Assembly: GCA_944739405.2 (NCBI GenBank)
Contig: OX123190.2
Coordinates: 26,262,807-26,326,806, forward strand
From: Euclidia mi
Taxonomy: Eukaryota; Arthropoda; Insecta; Lepidoptera; Erebidae
Direction: 5' to 3'
Length of the DNA stretch: 64,000 nucleotides
Every line of letters begins with the position of its first letter. Positions within the stretch are counted from its first letter, which is position 1. The notes under the pieces are model-generated. The model saw nothing but the letters and a program-made list of their open reading frames with translations, was not told where the DNA came from and did no database searches. This document shows, in pieces, positions 23,612 to 33,506 of this stretch. The position numbers were made by a program, and so were the translations under genes.

Positions 23612-24871
23612 ATGTCTTTTAAAATTAACTTCAATCATTTGATAAAATCGGAGCTGGTTTATGAACTGATTATTCGGGGTGGTGACAAGTCTGGTTCCGT
23701 AGCCGAGCTGCGCCAGCAAATAGCGACACTAGCGTCTCAGTTTCCCTCTGAAACTATTTTGGATTCGGATTTAGACCCCGAAGAGGAAATTTCGGCTATC
23801 CGGAACTCCTTAATCACTAAGGCTACAAATAATATTTCTCTGCTTAGATCACAATTCGACCAAAATCTCTATTCGTGCACAGAATCTATTCTCAGACTCG
23901 GCTGAGATAGTTTCGAGCAATTACCGAAATCAGTTAGCTATTTTTAAATCCTTGATTTCGGGTACATCTGAACCAACTTCGCACGTAGTACAAAAGGACT
24001 GCTCTGTATCTACCCCCGTCGTTTCTGACGACTTAAGTACGATCGTAAATTGTTTTCCGAACTCGCTAAATTTAAATATAATAGCAAGTCTTGTGTTCGC
24101 GGGTTCATTGAAAAAATTAATGAGTTTATGCAGGCTAGGTGTATTCCCGAAAATAAAATGTTACTATTTGCTTTTGAGATATTTACGGGCGATGCATTGT
24201 TCTGGTATCGTTCGCTCAAAGAACAGGTTTCTAGTTGGAGTGAATTGTGTTGTCTTTTGAAGCGTGATTTTAGCCCGGCTGACTATGATTTTAAAATTTT
24301 AAACGAAATTAGGTTTCGCCTTTAAGCGGAAGACAAAAATATAACACTTTTTGTTGCGAAAATGCAGGGTATGTTTTCTCGTCTTGATGTGCTTATTAGT
24401 GAGTCTGAAAAATTAGATATTTTGTTGCGTAATGTCCTGCCATGTTACAATCAAACTATTTTAACGGCTAAGGTGGCCGATATCCCTGGTCTCGTTAGTG
24501 TCTGTCGTGAATATGAGACCTTTCATTAACAAACTAAAGACCATCGGGAATCTTCCAAAGCCACACCCAATATCTTGTTGCCCGAGTTTGCTCACCAACC
24601 TCAAAAACCTAATTTTTCTAATTACAAACCAAAAAATTATTATAATAATTCTAATAAAAACTTTAACGCTCCACCACAGATAAACGCTATCAACTTACCC
24701 ACCACTAATAAAAACGACAACCGGTTCTGTCCCAGGTGTCGATCCAATTCTCATAGTTTGTATAATTGTCGCCAACCACACTTTTTAATTTGTTTTAAAT
24801 GCGGTCTAAAAGGTTTTCGTGTGTCTGATTGCCCTAAATGTAATCCTAAAACTAATAAACCAAAAAACTAA
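23612..24871 (+). pseudogene. gag: Gypsy-type gag, interrupted
   Basis: The first ATG (23612) opens a 97-codon frame (MSFKINFNHLIKSELVYEL...) that ends at a TGA near 23903. A second frame from about 24050 has the capsid segment (FIEKINEFMQARCIPENKML..FEIFTGDALFWYRS, close to the usual gag core around W-Y/F-R), ends at TAA 24323, and further stops follow. The end of the region encodes two zinc-knuckle-like clusters (CPRCRSNSHSLYNC; CFKCGLKGFRVSDCPKC), the second with a Phe where the usual His-containing spacing is expected. At least two frameshifts and three stops make it dead. Confidence 0.8.
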
Positions 24872-24989
24872 TAAGCGAGGATTGGGGAATAAATAAATCA
24901 AATAATTTCAATAAAAATGAGTGGAATAATTGGTTAAATTATCTAAAAACAATTTTTAATTGTTACAGTCTATCCCCAATCCGTAATTC

Positions 24990-27900
24990 TAATATAGAAT
25001 ACTCGCCATATATTTTTGTTATTGTAAATGGTAAACCTGTAGTCGGCCTGTTGGATTCTGGCTCATGTGTTACCATCTTGGGTAACAATTCTCATAAATT
25101 CTTTTTAAATAATGAGTATCAGTTGGATTGTTCTCAGCCTTTGAGTTTGGTAACCGCTGGTGGTAAAAAATTGTGTTCTTTAGGGTCTATCTCTCTTCCT
25201 ATTGAATTTCAAAATAAAACAGGTTCCCTAAATTTTCATTTAGTGCCAGGGATTAAAAATAGTTTAATTCTCGGCAAATTTTTAATTTAATTCCTAACCA
25301 TTTAGAGTCGGTGTTGTTATTGAATGAAACTGATATACAAGTTACTGAGCTGCGGACCGATGACTCACCGCACCTTGTGTCTTATAATAATTTATCTATT
25401 GAACAGAGAGCTGCCGCTGATAACATTATTTCTAAATTTACCGATATTTCTTATAAAAAGCGGGGTCTCGGTTGTACAACTCTCATTACTCACTCTCTCA
25501 TCACTCACCTATTCATCAGCGTTATTATCGTATGTCTCCCGATAAACAACGCATTTTGATACAACAACTAGACGAAATGTTAAAGGAAGATGTCGTAGAA
25601 CCCTCTGAGAGTCCTTGGTCTAACCCGGTTATTCTAACCCCTAAAAAGAACGGCGAACTAAGATTTTGCTTAGATAGTCGTAAATTGAATTCTGTTACTA
25701 GAAAAGATGCTTATAATTTGCCCTACATTTCGGAAATTCTAGATAACTTGAGAGACGCTAAATACCTATCTAGTTTAGATATTTCTATATGTTTCTGGCA
25801 GACGTTAATTAAAGAGGAGGATCGTTTCAAGACCGCTTTCTATGTACCTACTCGTGGCACGTTTCATTTTAAAAGGATGGCGTTTGGTCTGACAAACGCA
25901 CCTGCAACTCAGCAACGTTTAGTCGACACTTTGTTTTACGGTCCTGATTTTGAAAATAAGGTCTTTTGTTTTATCGACGACATTGTATGTATATCGTCAA
26001 CGTTTGATGAACATATTACGCTTTTATTACGTATTTTCGAAAAATTGAAAATAGCAAATCTAACTATAAACTTAGATAAGTGTAATTTCTTTCGTGATAA
26101 AATTAAATATTTAGGTTACGTTGTCGATTCGCAAGGTTTCCATGCGGATCCTGATAAAATTGATGCTATAATTAATTACCATACCCCTTCTAATAAAAAG
26201 GAACTACGTCGTTTTCTAGGCGTGGCTTCATGGTATATTCGATTTATTTCAAATTTTAGTCGTATATCGTCACCTCTAAACAAATTAACCTCTCAAGGTA
26301 AAAAGGCTCCCCCTTTTTGTTGGTCTAAAGAGGCGGGCCAGGCTTTTATCAAATTGAAAGACTGCTTGTCCTCTCCTTCTATTTTATCTTGTCCAGACTA
26401 CTCCGAACCTTTTTAGATACACACGGACGACAGCGACTACGGCGTAGGCGCTGTCCTCTGCCAGGTTATGAAGGGCGAAGAAAAAATCATAGCCTATTTC
26501 AGTAAGTCTTTGTCTGATGCTGAAAAGAATTACAGCGCTACTGAGCGCGAGGCACTCGCTGTGTTATCTGCCATCGAGCACTGGCGTTGTTATGTCGATA
26601 ACGGTAAAAAGTTTATTGTTTACACTGACCACGCTGCGCTCAAATGGTTTCTAAAACTTAATAATCCTAGTGGTCGTTTGGCCAGATGGGGTGGTCGTCT
26701 TTCGTCGTACAATTTCGAGATTCAACATCGTCGTGGTCCAGACAACATATTGCCCGACCTCCTGTCTCGTTCTGTTCCCGTTGCAGCCATTATCAATGAT
26801 AATGACATTACTCCTAATTTAAACCTAACACTCCCAATGTCTACTAACGACTCGTGGTATCTAAATATTTATAAAGGTTGTCTAAAGAATCCCACATCTT
26901 TCGTGGACTACCAAATTATTAATAATAAATTATATCGTTTTAAAAAGTGTCTAAATCCTTTAACCTGAGATTTTCAATGGAAAGAGGTTATTCCGTCTGA
27001 ACAAAGATCTAATATTATTGCTGAGAACCATTCGCTGCCTACGGCTGGTCACCTAGGTATTTTTACAATCTACAAGCGCTTGGCATTAAATTATTACTGG
27101 CCGAATATGTATTCCGACGTTGTTAAGGCTGTGAATTCATGTGATGTTTCACATGAATTCACAGCTTTAACAACGGCTCACAAACATCAAAACCATTCAA
27201 CCTTAGGTCATATGGGTAGATCTAAATCTTGTTATAAACCATTCCAGATGTTAAGCATTGATCTAATTGGTCCACTACCTACTTTTAGAAGGCTAAACAA
27301 TTTTATTTTTGTTGTTTCTTGTTGTTTTTCCAAATATTGTATGCATTTTCCCATTAAACGAGCTACTGCCGAAATAATTACTAAAATTTTAAAAGAAAAT
27401 GTTTCTTTGGTCCATGGTATTCCGTCAACTATTGTTCTCGATAATGGTAAACAATTCATTAGTTCCACATTTAAAAATTTGTTAACTGAATAAAAAAATC
27501 CTAATTTGCATTATACGCCGCTGTATACACCCCATGTAAACTCAGTCGAGCGTTATAATAAAACTATCATGACGGCTATTTCTACTTTATCGAACGAGAT
27601 CAGCGCGTCTAGTCGTGCCTAAGATTCAGTTTGCAATAAATTGCGCAGTAAACGAGGTAACTGGTTATTCTCCATCTTTTCTGGTCCTTGATCGTGAATT
27701 GGTTACTTGTAGGTCACACTATGCGGTCAACAAATCTGACCCTAATATTGTTATCGAACCGCGTGATACATGCGCGGAGGCCCTCGGCCATTTGTCTCCT
27801 ATCTTCGAAAAGGTACAGGCCGCTTTGGTAGCCACTCACCAACGTTATTGTAATTCTTATAATCTTCGTCGTAAACCGGCCGAATTCAATGTCGGCGATA

Positions 27901-28091
27901 TTGTGTGGCGGCGTACTTACTATTTAAGCGACAAAGATAAATATTTCAATAAGAAACTCGCTCCTAAATTTATTAAATGCAAAGTTGTAGCTAAAAAGTC
28001 TCCTTTAGTTTACAAATTGTCTGATATGACTGGCAAACCAGTTGGCGAATGGCATATTAAAGATTTAAAATTAATTAATTACAAACAATAA
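24990..28091 (+). pseudogene. pol: Gypsy-type pol: protease, RT, RNase H, integrase
   Basis: The protease has LLDSGSCVTIL (D-S-G active site, about 25045-25080). The RT (25472-26413) has the SPWSNPV, RFCLDSRKLN, YLSSLDIS, FKRMAFGLTNAP and FIDDIV boxes, so the catalytic Y-x-D-D position reads F-I-D-D. RNase H (26430-26770) has TDDSDYGVGAVL, ATEREALAVL and YTDHAALKW. Integrase follows with its HH residues (NHSLPTAGHLG), the second catalytic Asp region (VLDNGKQF) and a C-terminal chromatin-binding-like tail ending at 28091. Damage: in-frame stops at 26414-26416, 26966-26968 and 27491-27493, a frameshift before 25472 and another before 27615, and a palindrome at 27118-27175 that removes the second zinc Cys. 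Confidence 0.88.
27118..27175. repeat. 27-bp palindrome inside the integrase zinc finger
   Basis: Arms 27118-27144 and 27149-27175 are reverse complements with a single mismatch; the spacer is 4 nt (tgtt). The left arm matches what the integrase should encode up to Cys-Asp-Val; from there the right arm replaces the expected Cys-containing sequence by an inverted copy of the left arm. Confidence 0.95.
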
Positions 28092-29158
28092 TTATTAATC
28101 TCTTACAAAATTCTCGCCAAATTTGTTGTTATAATTACTTCTGCTCACCCACAGTCCATAATGGTCGTTATAGTAATACCGAATTTATCTATCTTTAAAA
28201 ACCTTTTTTGTTTTGACTCAGTGGTTAAAACTGTAATCAACTACGTCTCACGGGTTCGAAGTTTCTTGAATTTATTTTACTTGTACTAATCACCTTGTTT
28301 ACGTTATGTTATAAAGTATGCTCAGAGATATTATTTTTATCCAATTCTATTTAGCGAGCCGCTAGCGCGCCTTCTAAATAATACCTTATCCCACGCACAT
28401 AAGGCTTACTCTCGTCTACATTAATCTCGACTACCTGCGTTGAGTTTTATGACCTGACACTCACTCCTTTGTCACGGTAATATAATCTAACAGTATTGTA
28501 ACTCGGCCGTCTTCGTGAGTTATATACCTACCAGACGCGCCGCATGCGAGCTGCGGCACGATAGCGGCTGCGGGTACTGTAGGCACATTCCGCCCAGTCT
28601 AATGGGTACTCTGCTCGAGGCGCGTAGGTATAACTCGAGTTTCGTGCGTTTGTATGGAGTTACAATACTGTTAGATATTATTACCGTGCCTTTGTTATCG
28701 CAGGTGACCTTTTTGTTTTAATTGTTTTATGCAATAATATTATAAAACATATTCCATAAACTGAGCAGCTCTTTTGTATTCCACTTAACTTATATATAAG
28801 AATTCTAAACAATTGTTTTGAAGAGTGTCCCTAGTAAATGTTAATTATTCATCTACCATACTAGGCTATCTCAGTTAACTGTAATCCTCGATGTGTTTTG
28901 CATTCAAGCTTGATTGATTTGAATGATAGCTAGTGCACTGGTTGTGAGTGTGTCTGGCATGTGTGAGAGATATGAAGGATTTTTTTTTTTATTAAAGGGG
29001 TCCATTGAATGCGTGATGTATGAAAGGTTATACATAACCAAATTTCTTTTAGGTGGTGTTTGGCACATAAAAGACTGACACCACTTCTCCTTCTCTGTTC
29101 CAGGCGCTGTCAGTGGCAGGGGGCCAGAGAATTTTTCCCCCAGGAAAATTTCCGGACT
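28092..29158. other. Gene-poor 3' region of the gypsy-type element
   Basis: About 1 kb between the end of pol and the 3' LTR. One 68-codon frame at 28515-28721 has no motif. There is a T run at 28980. No env-like sequence (no cleavage site plus membrane anchor) was found. Confidence 0.6.
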
Positions 29159-29171
29159 AAAGGGGGGAGTG
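29159..29171 (+). promoter_or_regulatory. Polypurine tract
   Basis: aaaggggggagtg directly abuts the start of the 3' LTR, the expected priming site for plus-strand DNA. Confidence 0.85.
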
Positions 29172-29532
29172 TGTGACGTGTTAGTCGTCGCGGTACCCCC
29201 ACTACTTCTGACTGGCCGCCTCGCTTACCTGCAGCACATAAATACCGCGGCGTGACAGCGAATCGACCCTTCTCGGACTCCGGACACCGCCGCTGCAGTT
29301 AAGTGCTTTTCCTGTCCAGGAGCACCGAAGTCTCGTCAGCCTGCCTGCCTGTCTACCCTGCCCTGAGTCTAGGTCTTAGCTCTTACCTCTTGCTACCGGG
29401 TCTATATTATGTGTAACGCTTGCCAATAAATACTATTTTGTAACGAACAATAATTATTTAATTTATCTCTCCAGTACACCTACTAGGTACTCATTAGGTA
29501 CAGGTACCCAAATCACACCAATAAACGTTACA
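29172..29532 (+). repeat. 3' LTR of gypsy-type element
   Basis: 361 bp, same TGTGACG...GTTACA ends as the 5' LTR. Compared by eye it differs at about ten bases and has a 4-bp insertion (attatttaattt against attaattt). Confidence 0.92.
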
Positions 29533-29605
29533 GGGTACTAGATAATGGACAAACATACTTATATATTATATAATAATATATAAGTATGTTTGTCCATTAT
29601 CTGAT
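29533..29605 (-). repeat. Continuation of split SINE and a perfect 28-bp palindrome
   Basis: 29533-29568 continues the older minus-strand SINE interrupted at 22733. From 29541, the arms 29541-29568 and 29574-29601 are perfect reverse complements with a 5-nt spacer (tataa). The right arm has no place in the SINE and is immediately followed by a new SINE insertion at 29606. Confidence 0.85.
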
Positions 29606-29857
29606 GACTGCCTCGTTGGTCTCATAAACGGGAGGCCCCGGTTTCGATTCCTGGGTCGGGCAATGTTATTGGGTTTTTCTGTCACGAAATTCTCAGTAGC
29701 AGCACGGAGTCTGGAAATGTGCCCGGTACGGCAATAGGCTCGCCCCTTATTACGTGGGACTAAAGTATATCTGGTGAAAAGTGGGTGTAGAAATACACCT
29801 CTGCCTACCCCTTCGGGGATAAAAGGCGTGACGATATGTATGTATGTATGTATGTAT
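29606..29857 (+). mobile_element. tRNA-derived lepidopteran SINE
   Basis: Head gactgcctcgttggtctc with a B box (ggtttcgattcctgg, about 29640), body with cagtagcagcacggagtctg and gtgcccggtacggcaatagg, then the tail tctgcctaccccttcgggg, aaaaggcgtgacg and a tatg microsatellite. A minus-strand copy is at 42049-42307. The tail resembles the end of a LINE relic at 50250-50300, the expected SINE-LINE partnership. Confidence 0.88.
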
Positions 29858-29866
29858 AATTATATA

Positions 29867-30024
29867 CTTTTTTTTGTAAATACATACATAATATTATGCA
29901 TAGAAACACCCAGACCAAAACAAACATCCATGTTGATGCACACAAATGTTTGACTTGAGCGGGAATCGAACCTGCGACCTTCAGCGTAGCTGTCGATTAC
30001 ACTTCCGCTGCGCCAACCGGTCGT
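29867..30024 (-). mobile_element. tRNA-derived SINE, minus strand
   Basis: Read on the minus strand: gacgaccggttggcgcagcg (A box), gcaggttcgattcccgc (B box), then tttgtgtgcatcaacatgga, ggtctgggtgttt, an AT-rich part and a poly(A) run (plus-strand T run 29868-29875). This appears to be the head of the repeat whose distal part was displaced to 22680-22733. It lies tail to tail with the SINE at 29606-29857. Confidence 0.8.
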
Positions 30025-31414
30025 CAACAACGTTAAGATAATGGAACAAGACAAAGATTACGCACATATTAAGGTGCCATGGCAGTAATATGACCACACA
30101 GGAAACGAGTATATCTTTGATAAACATAAAGTTTCCAAGTAAGAACCTAACAATATTATATTTGTAAATAAACTTTCTCTAATCTTATATCTGGAAGTCA
30201 CCTTCAGAATTTTATCATCAAATAATTTCCGAAATGAATTATGATCGCCTTAACTGCAGATAGCCGTACTTGTCATAAAATGTAGCTTTACGATGTTATA
30301 GAAACTCGTAAAACAAACTTTGTTTATGCATAAACAGGTCCCGCGGGTTAATTATGGTTAATGGTATCATAACACGTTATTTTCATTTTAGTAATGCCCA
30401 AAATGGTACCTAAAATATAAGAGTTTTAATTATGTAGAGGCTCTGTCATGCGTCAGCCTCCATTAAGTTTGTAACACTGGTTTTATTCACAATCACATGA
30501 AATAACAATTGATGATGAAACACTATCTCTCTATCTACCAATTGAGTCCATTTGACAGATGTTCAGATATGTTACTGTGAAGGATCGAATTCTAAATGAA
30601 GTGAACCTTTATTGGAATTGAAACTTTCGTGTCATTTAAATTTATTGTCATGTTGCACAGTGCCGAAATATCGGTTACTCCAAAAAAAGGTACGTGGTAT
30701 GTATCCCGAAAGAAAATTTAAAATAAGTGAGCCTTTGTTCAATCATAAAATTTAAAACGTATACATTGAAGTAAAAAGATAAGATTCACTGATTAGAAGC
30801 AAAGTCTTTTGGAGCACATATTTGCTTACAAGTACAGATATATGTTATCTTATACACAAATGCAAATAACATACAAAAAGCACATAACAAATACCTTCAA
30901 TGGCAAGGATTCCATACCGCACAGATAAAACGTTTGGTGTGGCTTCCAAACCAACAAACTCAACCCCTTTTAATACCCTTATAATGAAACGTAAATTGAA
31001 AAAGTGTCCAGCTGCTTCACAAATGACTTGTGTTTAGTAACATCAACATATTGCAATCTTTAGATTCTCCACAATGCAATGATAAATTGACTTCGTGACT
31101 CCCTTTGAAAAGGACCAATTAAAGGAAGAATTGTAGCGTTTTTTAAGGAGCCAAATGTAAATGTTTTGCCGAAGCTCTGGCAGGTATAATTTAATTTCGT
31201 TTGGTGGAGTAGGCTTGATTATTAATTTAATTTATGTGAGGTCTGACGTCAGGATGAGAGCCTGCTTGTTATTCGCATAGCGTGCAATTTATCGACTCAG
31301 TTGATGAGCTCACTGACAACGCTACAGGCATTGAAAATATTCACTAGGGCCCAGAGAATAAGTAGAGTTGTACACGTGTATGTGTGTAAATTTTGTGATA
31401 CACCGACACACACA
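30025..31414. other. No gene seen
   Basis: AT-rich flank of the provirus. No open frame or terminal repeat was recognised. Confidence 0.35.
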
Positions 31415-31418
31415 AGCT

Positions 31419-31774
31419 AATTACGTCGACTGCAGACGGAGGTTGCAAAAAAAACCGATTTCCAAATAAGATTTTATTAAAATAATGAATTACAGAGAAA
31501 TTTTCTAAGTCTAATTATTACTACTAAAAGAGATGTCTATTGGTCAATGTTAGAACCAAAAGTGCCTAAGGTATTCCTATAATTAATTTACATTAACAAC
31601 GGAAATGATTGCGAAATCTAACTAGAATGATCGACAATGACGTCTATGCTGAATCGGCGCCTCGTGTCTTCGTGCTGTTGCAATACGCAGTTAACGATGT
31701 CGCGTAGTCAGCAATCTGCCTATTACACCGTAGTGGTATAGTCAGCGATCCGCCTGCTACACCGTAGCGTAACA
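31419..31774 (-). repeat. 3' LTR of the provirus
   Basis: Plus-strand start AATTACGTCG, end GCGTAACA; in transcript sense TGTTACGC...GTAATT. Contains a polyadenylation-type AATAAA on the minus strand (about 31471-31476). It appears identical to 38738-39093. Confidence 0.95.
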
Positions 31775-31788
31775 CCTCCCCCCGAAGA
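31775..31788 (-). promoter_or_regulatory. Polypurine tract of the provirus
   Basis: Minus strand cggggggagg directly precedes the 3' LTR start, the normal plus-strand primer position. Confidence 0.85.
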
Positions 31789-31795
31789 TCAGCAA

Positions 31796-33506
31796 CTATT
31801 TGTCAGCAGCCGTTGAAAATGTTGCTGTGATGCTGCTGGGAATAATCTTCATTTCAGAGGGATGAATGCGACCTTCCGATTCCATTTCATGGGTTTGATG
31901 TTCTTCATTAGCTCTTGAAGGATTGGATGTCATCCCTGTCCTTTTCAGTTGACGCCGTTTCCATACGAGTACAATACTTAGTGCAGTTGCACCGAATAGT
32001 ATTAGGTAGATAGGTATCGTAGTGTGATAGATACTCCAACTTTCAACCTGTGTAAGCTTGACTGGTGATTGCAGGGAGATTTTCCTGTAGCTGTCATGAA
32101 GGTTTTCAAGGTTGACGGAGTTTAGCCTGATTGATGTTTCTTCTAAGTCAGATTGAGGTGAAGATGGTTGTAGAATTTTCAGAGCATTGCCTTTGATGCG
32201 GTTATCAGTATTAGTAACTGTAAACTTTGGAGTTCTTATGAAGCAATTGTGCGGTATTACAGCGAGATAACTACCATGGAGAATCCGGTATTGATCTTGG
32301 CCACAAGAGATTTGAACTTTTGTAGGCTTTGGGAAGCTGAGTGTGTAATGTTTTTCGTCCAATTGTTCCAGCGCTTCCGAGGTTAAGACGATTGGTGTTA
32401 GTTTGCAGGAATCTACTTGCTGTTCTGTAATGAGCTGTTGGATGCAGTGCGGTGTGGTTCGTAGCCCATTGTTGAGTTTCTCCTCGCAGAGATACCATGA
32501 ATCAAACTTCGGGCATTCAGCCTCCATGTACAAAGAATATGTTCCATGAATTGCTATAAAGGGTAGACTGGGTATAAGGGCCAGGTTATCTTTGTTAGGT
32601 ACAACGGATAATTTGTATAAGGTGAAAGTTTCGGGAGTGGCAATGGGAATTTTTATAACTATTACTATTTTCCTGTTGTTATAGTAAGAACCTAACTTTA
32701 AAATATTATAGTATTCTCTAAGCTCAACTTTTATAATCTGGTTGGCAGAATACAACGTTTTGATTTTATTTAACATTTCCTTAAGATTACCTAAACTTAT
32801 CATAGAATGCATTGAGCTCGATGCTCGAATAAAGGCCAACATATATTCTATTTTATGTAACTCCTCAAAGAGAGTATCTATGTTATCATTTAAAATTAAT
32901 AAGTACTGTGCCAAGTGTGCATAACCGACAAAATCCCTTGTATAATTTGTTATAGTGTAAGATAATGTGTTACTTAAACTTTTCTGATTTTCAACTATTT
33001 TATTTAATATTTCAGTATATTTAAACATCCATTGCTTACTTAAACTTATGTGATCGTTAAATTCTGTCTCTAATTTATTATCGTTTTCCTGTAACATTCG
33101 TAGAGCTTTATCATATTTAATAGCGTCGGTATAATCTAGGTTGCCTGAAATGCTTTTGATTACAGAACCTAAACCATCAATGAGTCCACGCCTACTACGG
33201 CTTGGTTTAAAACTATCCAACAATGAAGACGTTTCATCTAGCTTATTTCTAAGATAACTCATGTGCGGTTCAAATACAGCTAAGGTTCTATTATTAACTT
33301 GAGGTTTAAATTCATCTAATTGAGATTTTACTAAGTCAATTTTAGTCTGAATATCGTCTAAATCAATGTCAAGCAGAAATGAATGGTAATGGGATATTAA
33401 TTTTGTCCGTCCTAGCTTAAAAGGGAGAAGTCCTGGTCCGTCTTCCAATGAGTCAAGTAATACGTCCTCCGCGTAGGTTAGATGGATCAGTAGCATCAGA
33501 GGTATC
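31796..33506 (-). CDS. env: Envelope (F-type fusion) protein of the provirus
   Basis: Open to 31796 with no stop. Related errantivirus and baculovirus F proteins mediate membrane fusion. Visible parts: a hydrophobic leader just after a splice-acceptor-like cag (33507-33509); a furin-type R-S-R-R site with the fusion-peptide start G-L-I-D-G-L-G behind it (codons near 33187-33200), which matches the F-protein family pattern; a coiled-coil-prone region after it; Cys-containing ectodomain; one strong membrane anchor near the C terminus followed by a basic K-R-R tail of about 45 residues. The open frame extends upstream to 33727 over the end of pol but has no ATG there, so expression probably needs splicing. 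The C-terminal tail is Ser/Glu-rich. Confidence 0.88.

Larger units (their letters stand above)
22734..29532 (+). mobile_element. Full-length, inactive gypsy-type LTR retrotransposon
   Basis: About 6.8 kb bounded by direct LTRs (22734-23090 and 29172-29532) and a 4-bp target duplication GGGT (22730-22733 and 29533-29536). Order is LTR, primer-binding region, gag, protease, RT, RNase H, integrase, about 1 kb without genes, polypurine tract, LTR. The LTRs differ at roughly ten positions plus a 4-bp indel (eye count), so the insertion is not recent. gag and pol have several stops and frameshifts. The gene-poor 28.1-29.17 kb region could once have held another ORF but shows none now. Confidence 0.92.

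Noticed and set aside
28092..29158. A lost env gene in the gypsy-type element
   Set aside because: No cleavage site, Cys pattern or membrane anchor could be found in any frame.
29640..30024. True tRNA genes
   Set aside because: A and B boxes are present here and at 41.5 and 42.25 kb, but they belong to SINE heads followed by SINE bodies; no cloverleaf with an acceptor stem forms.
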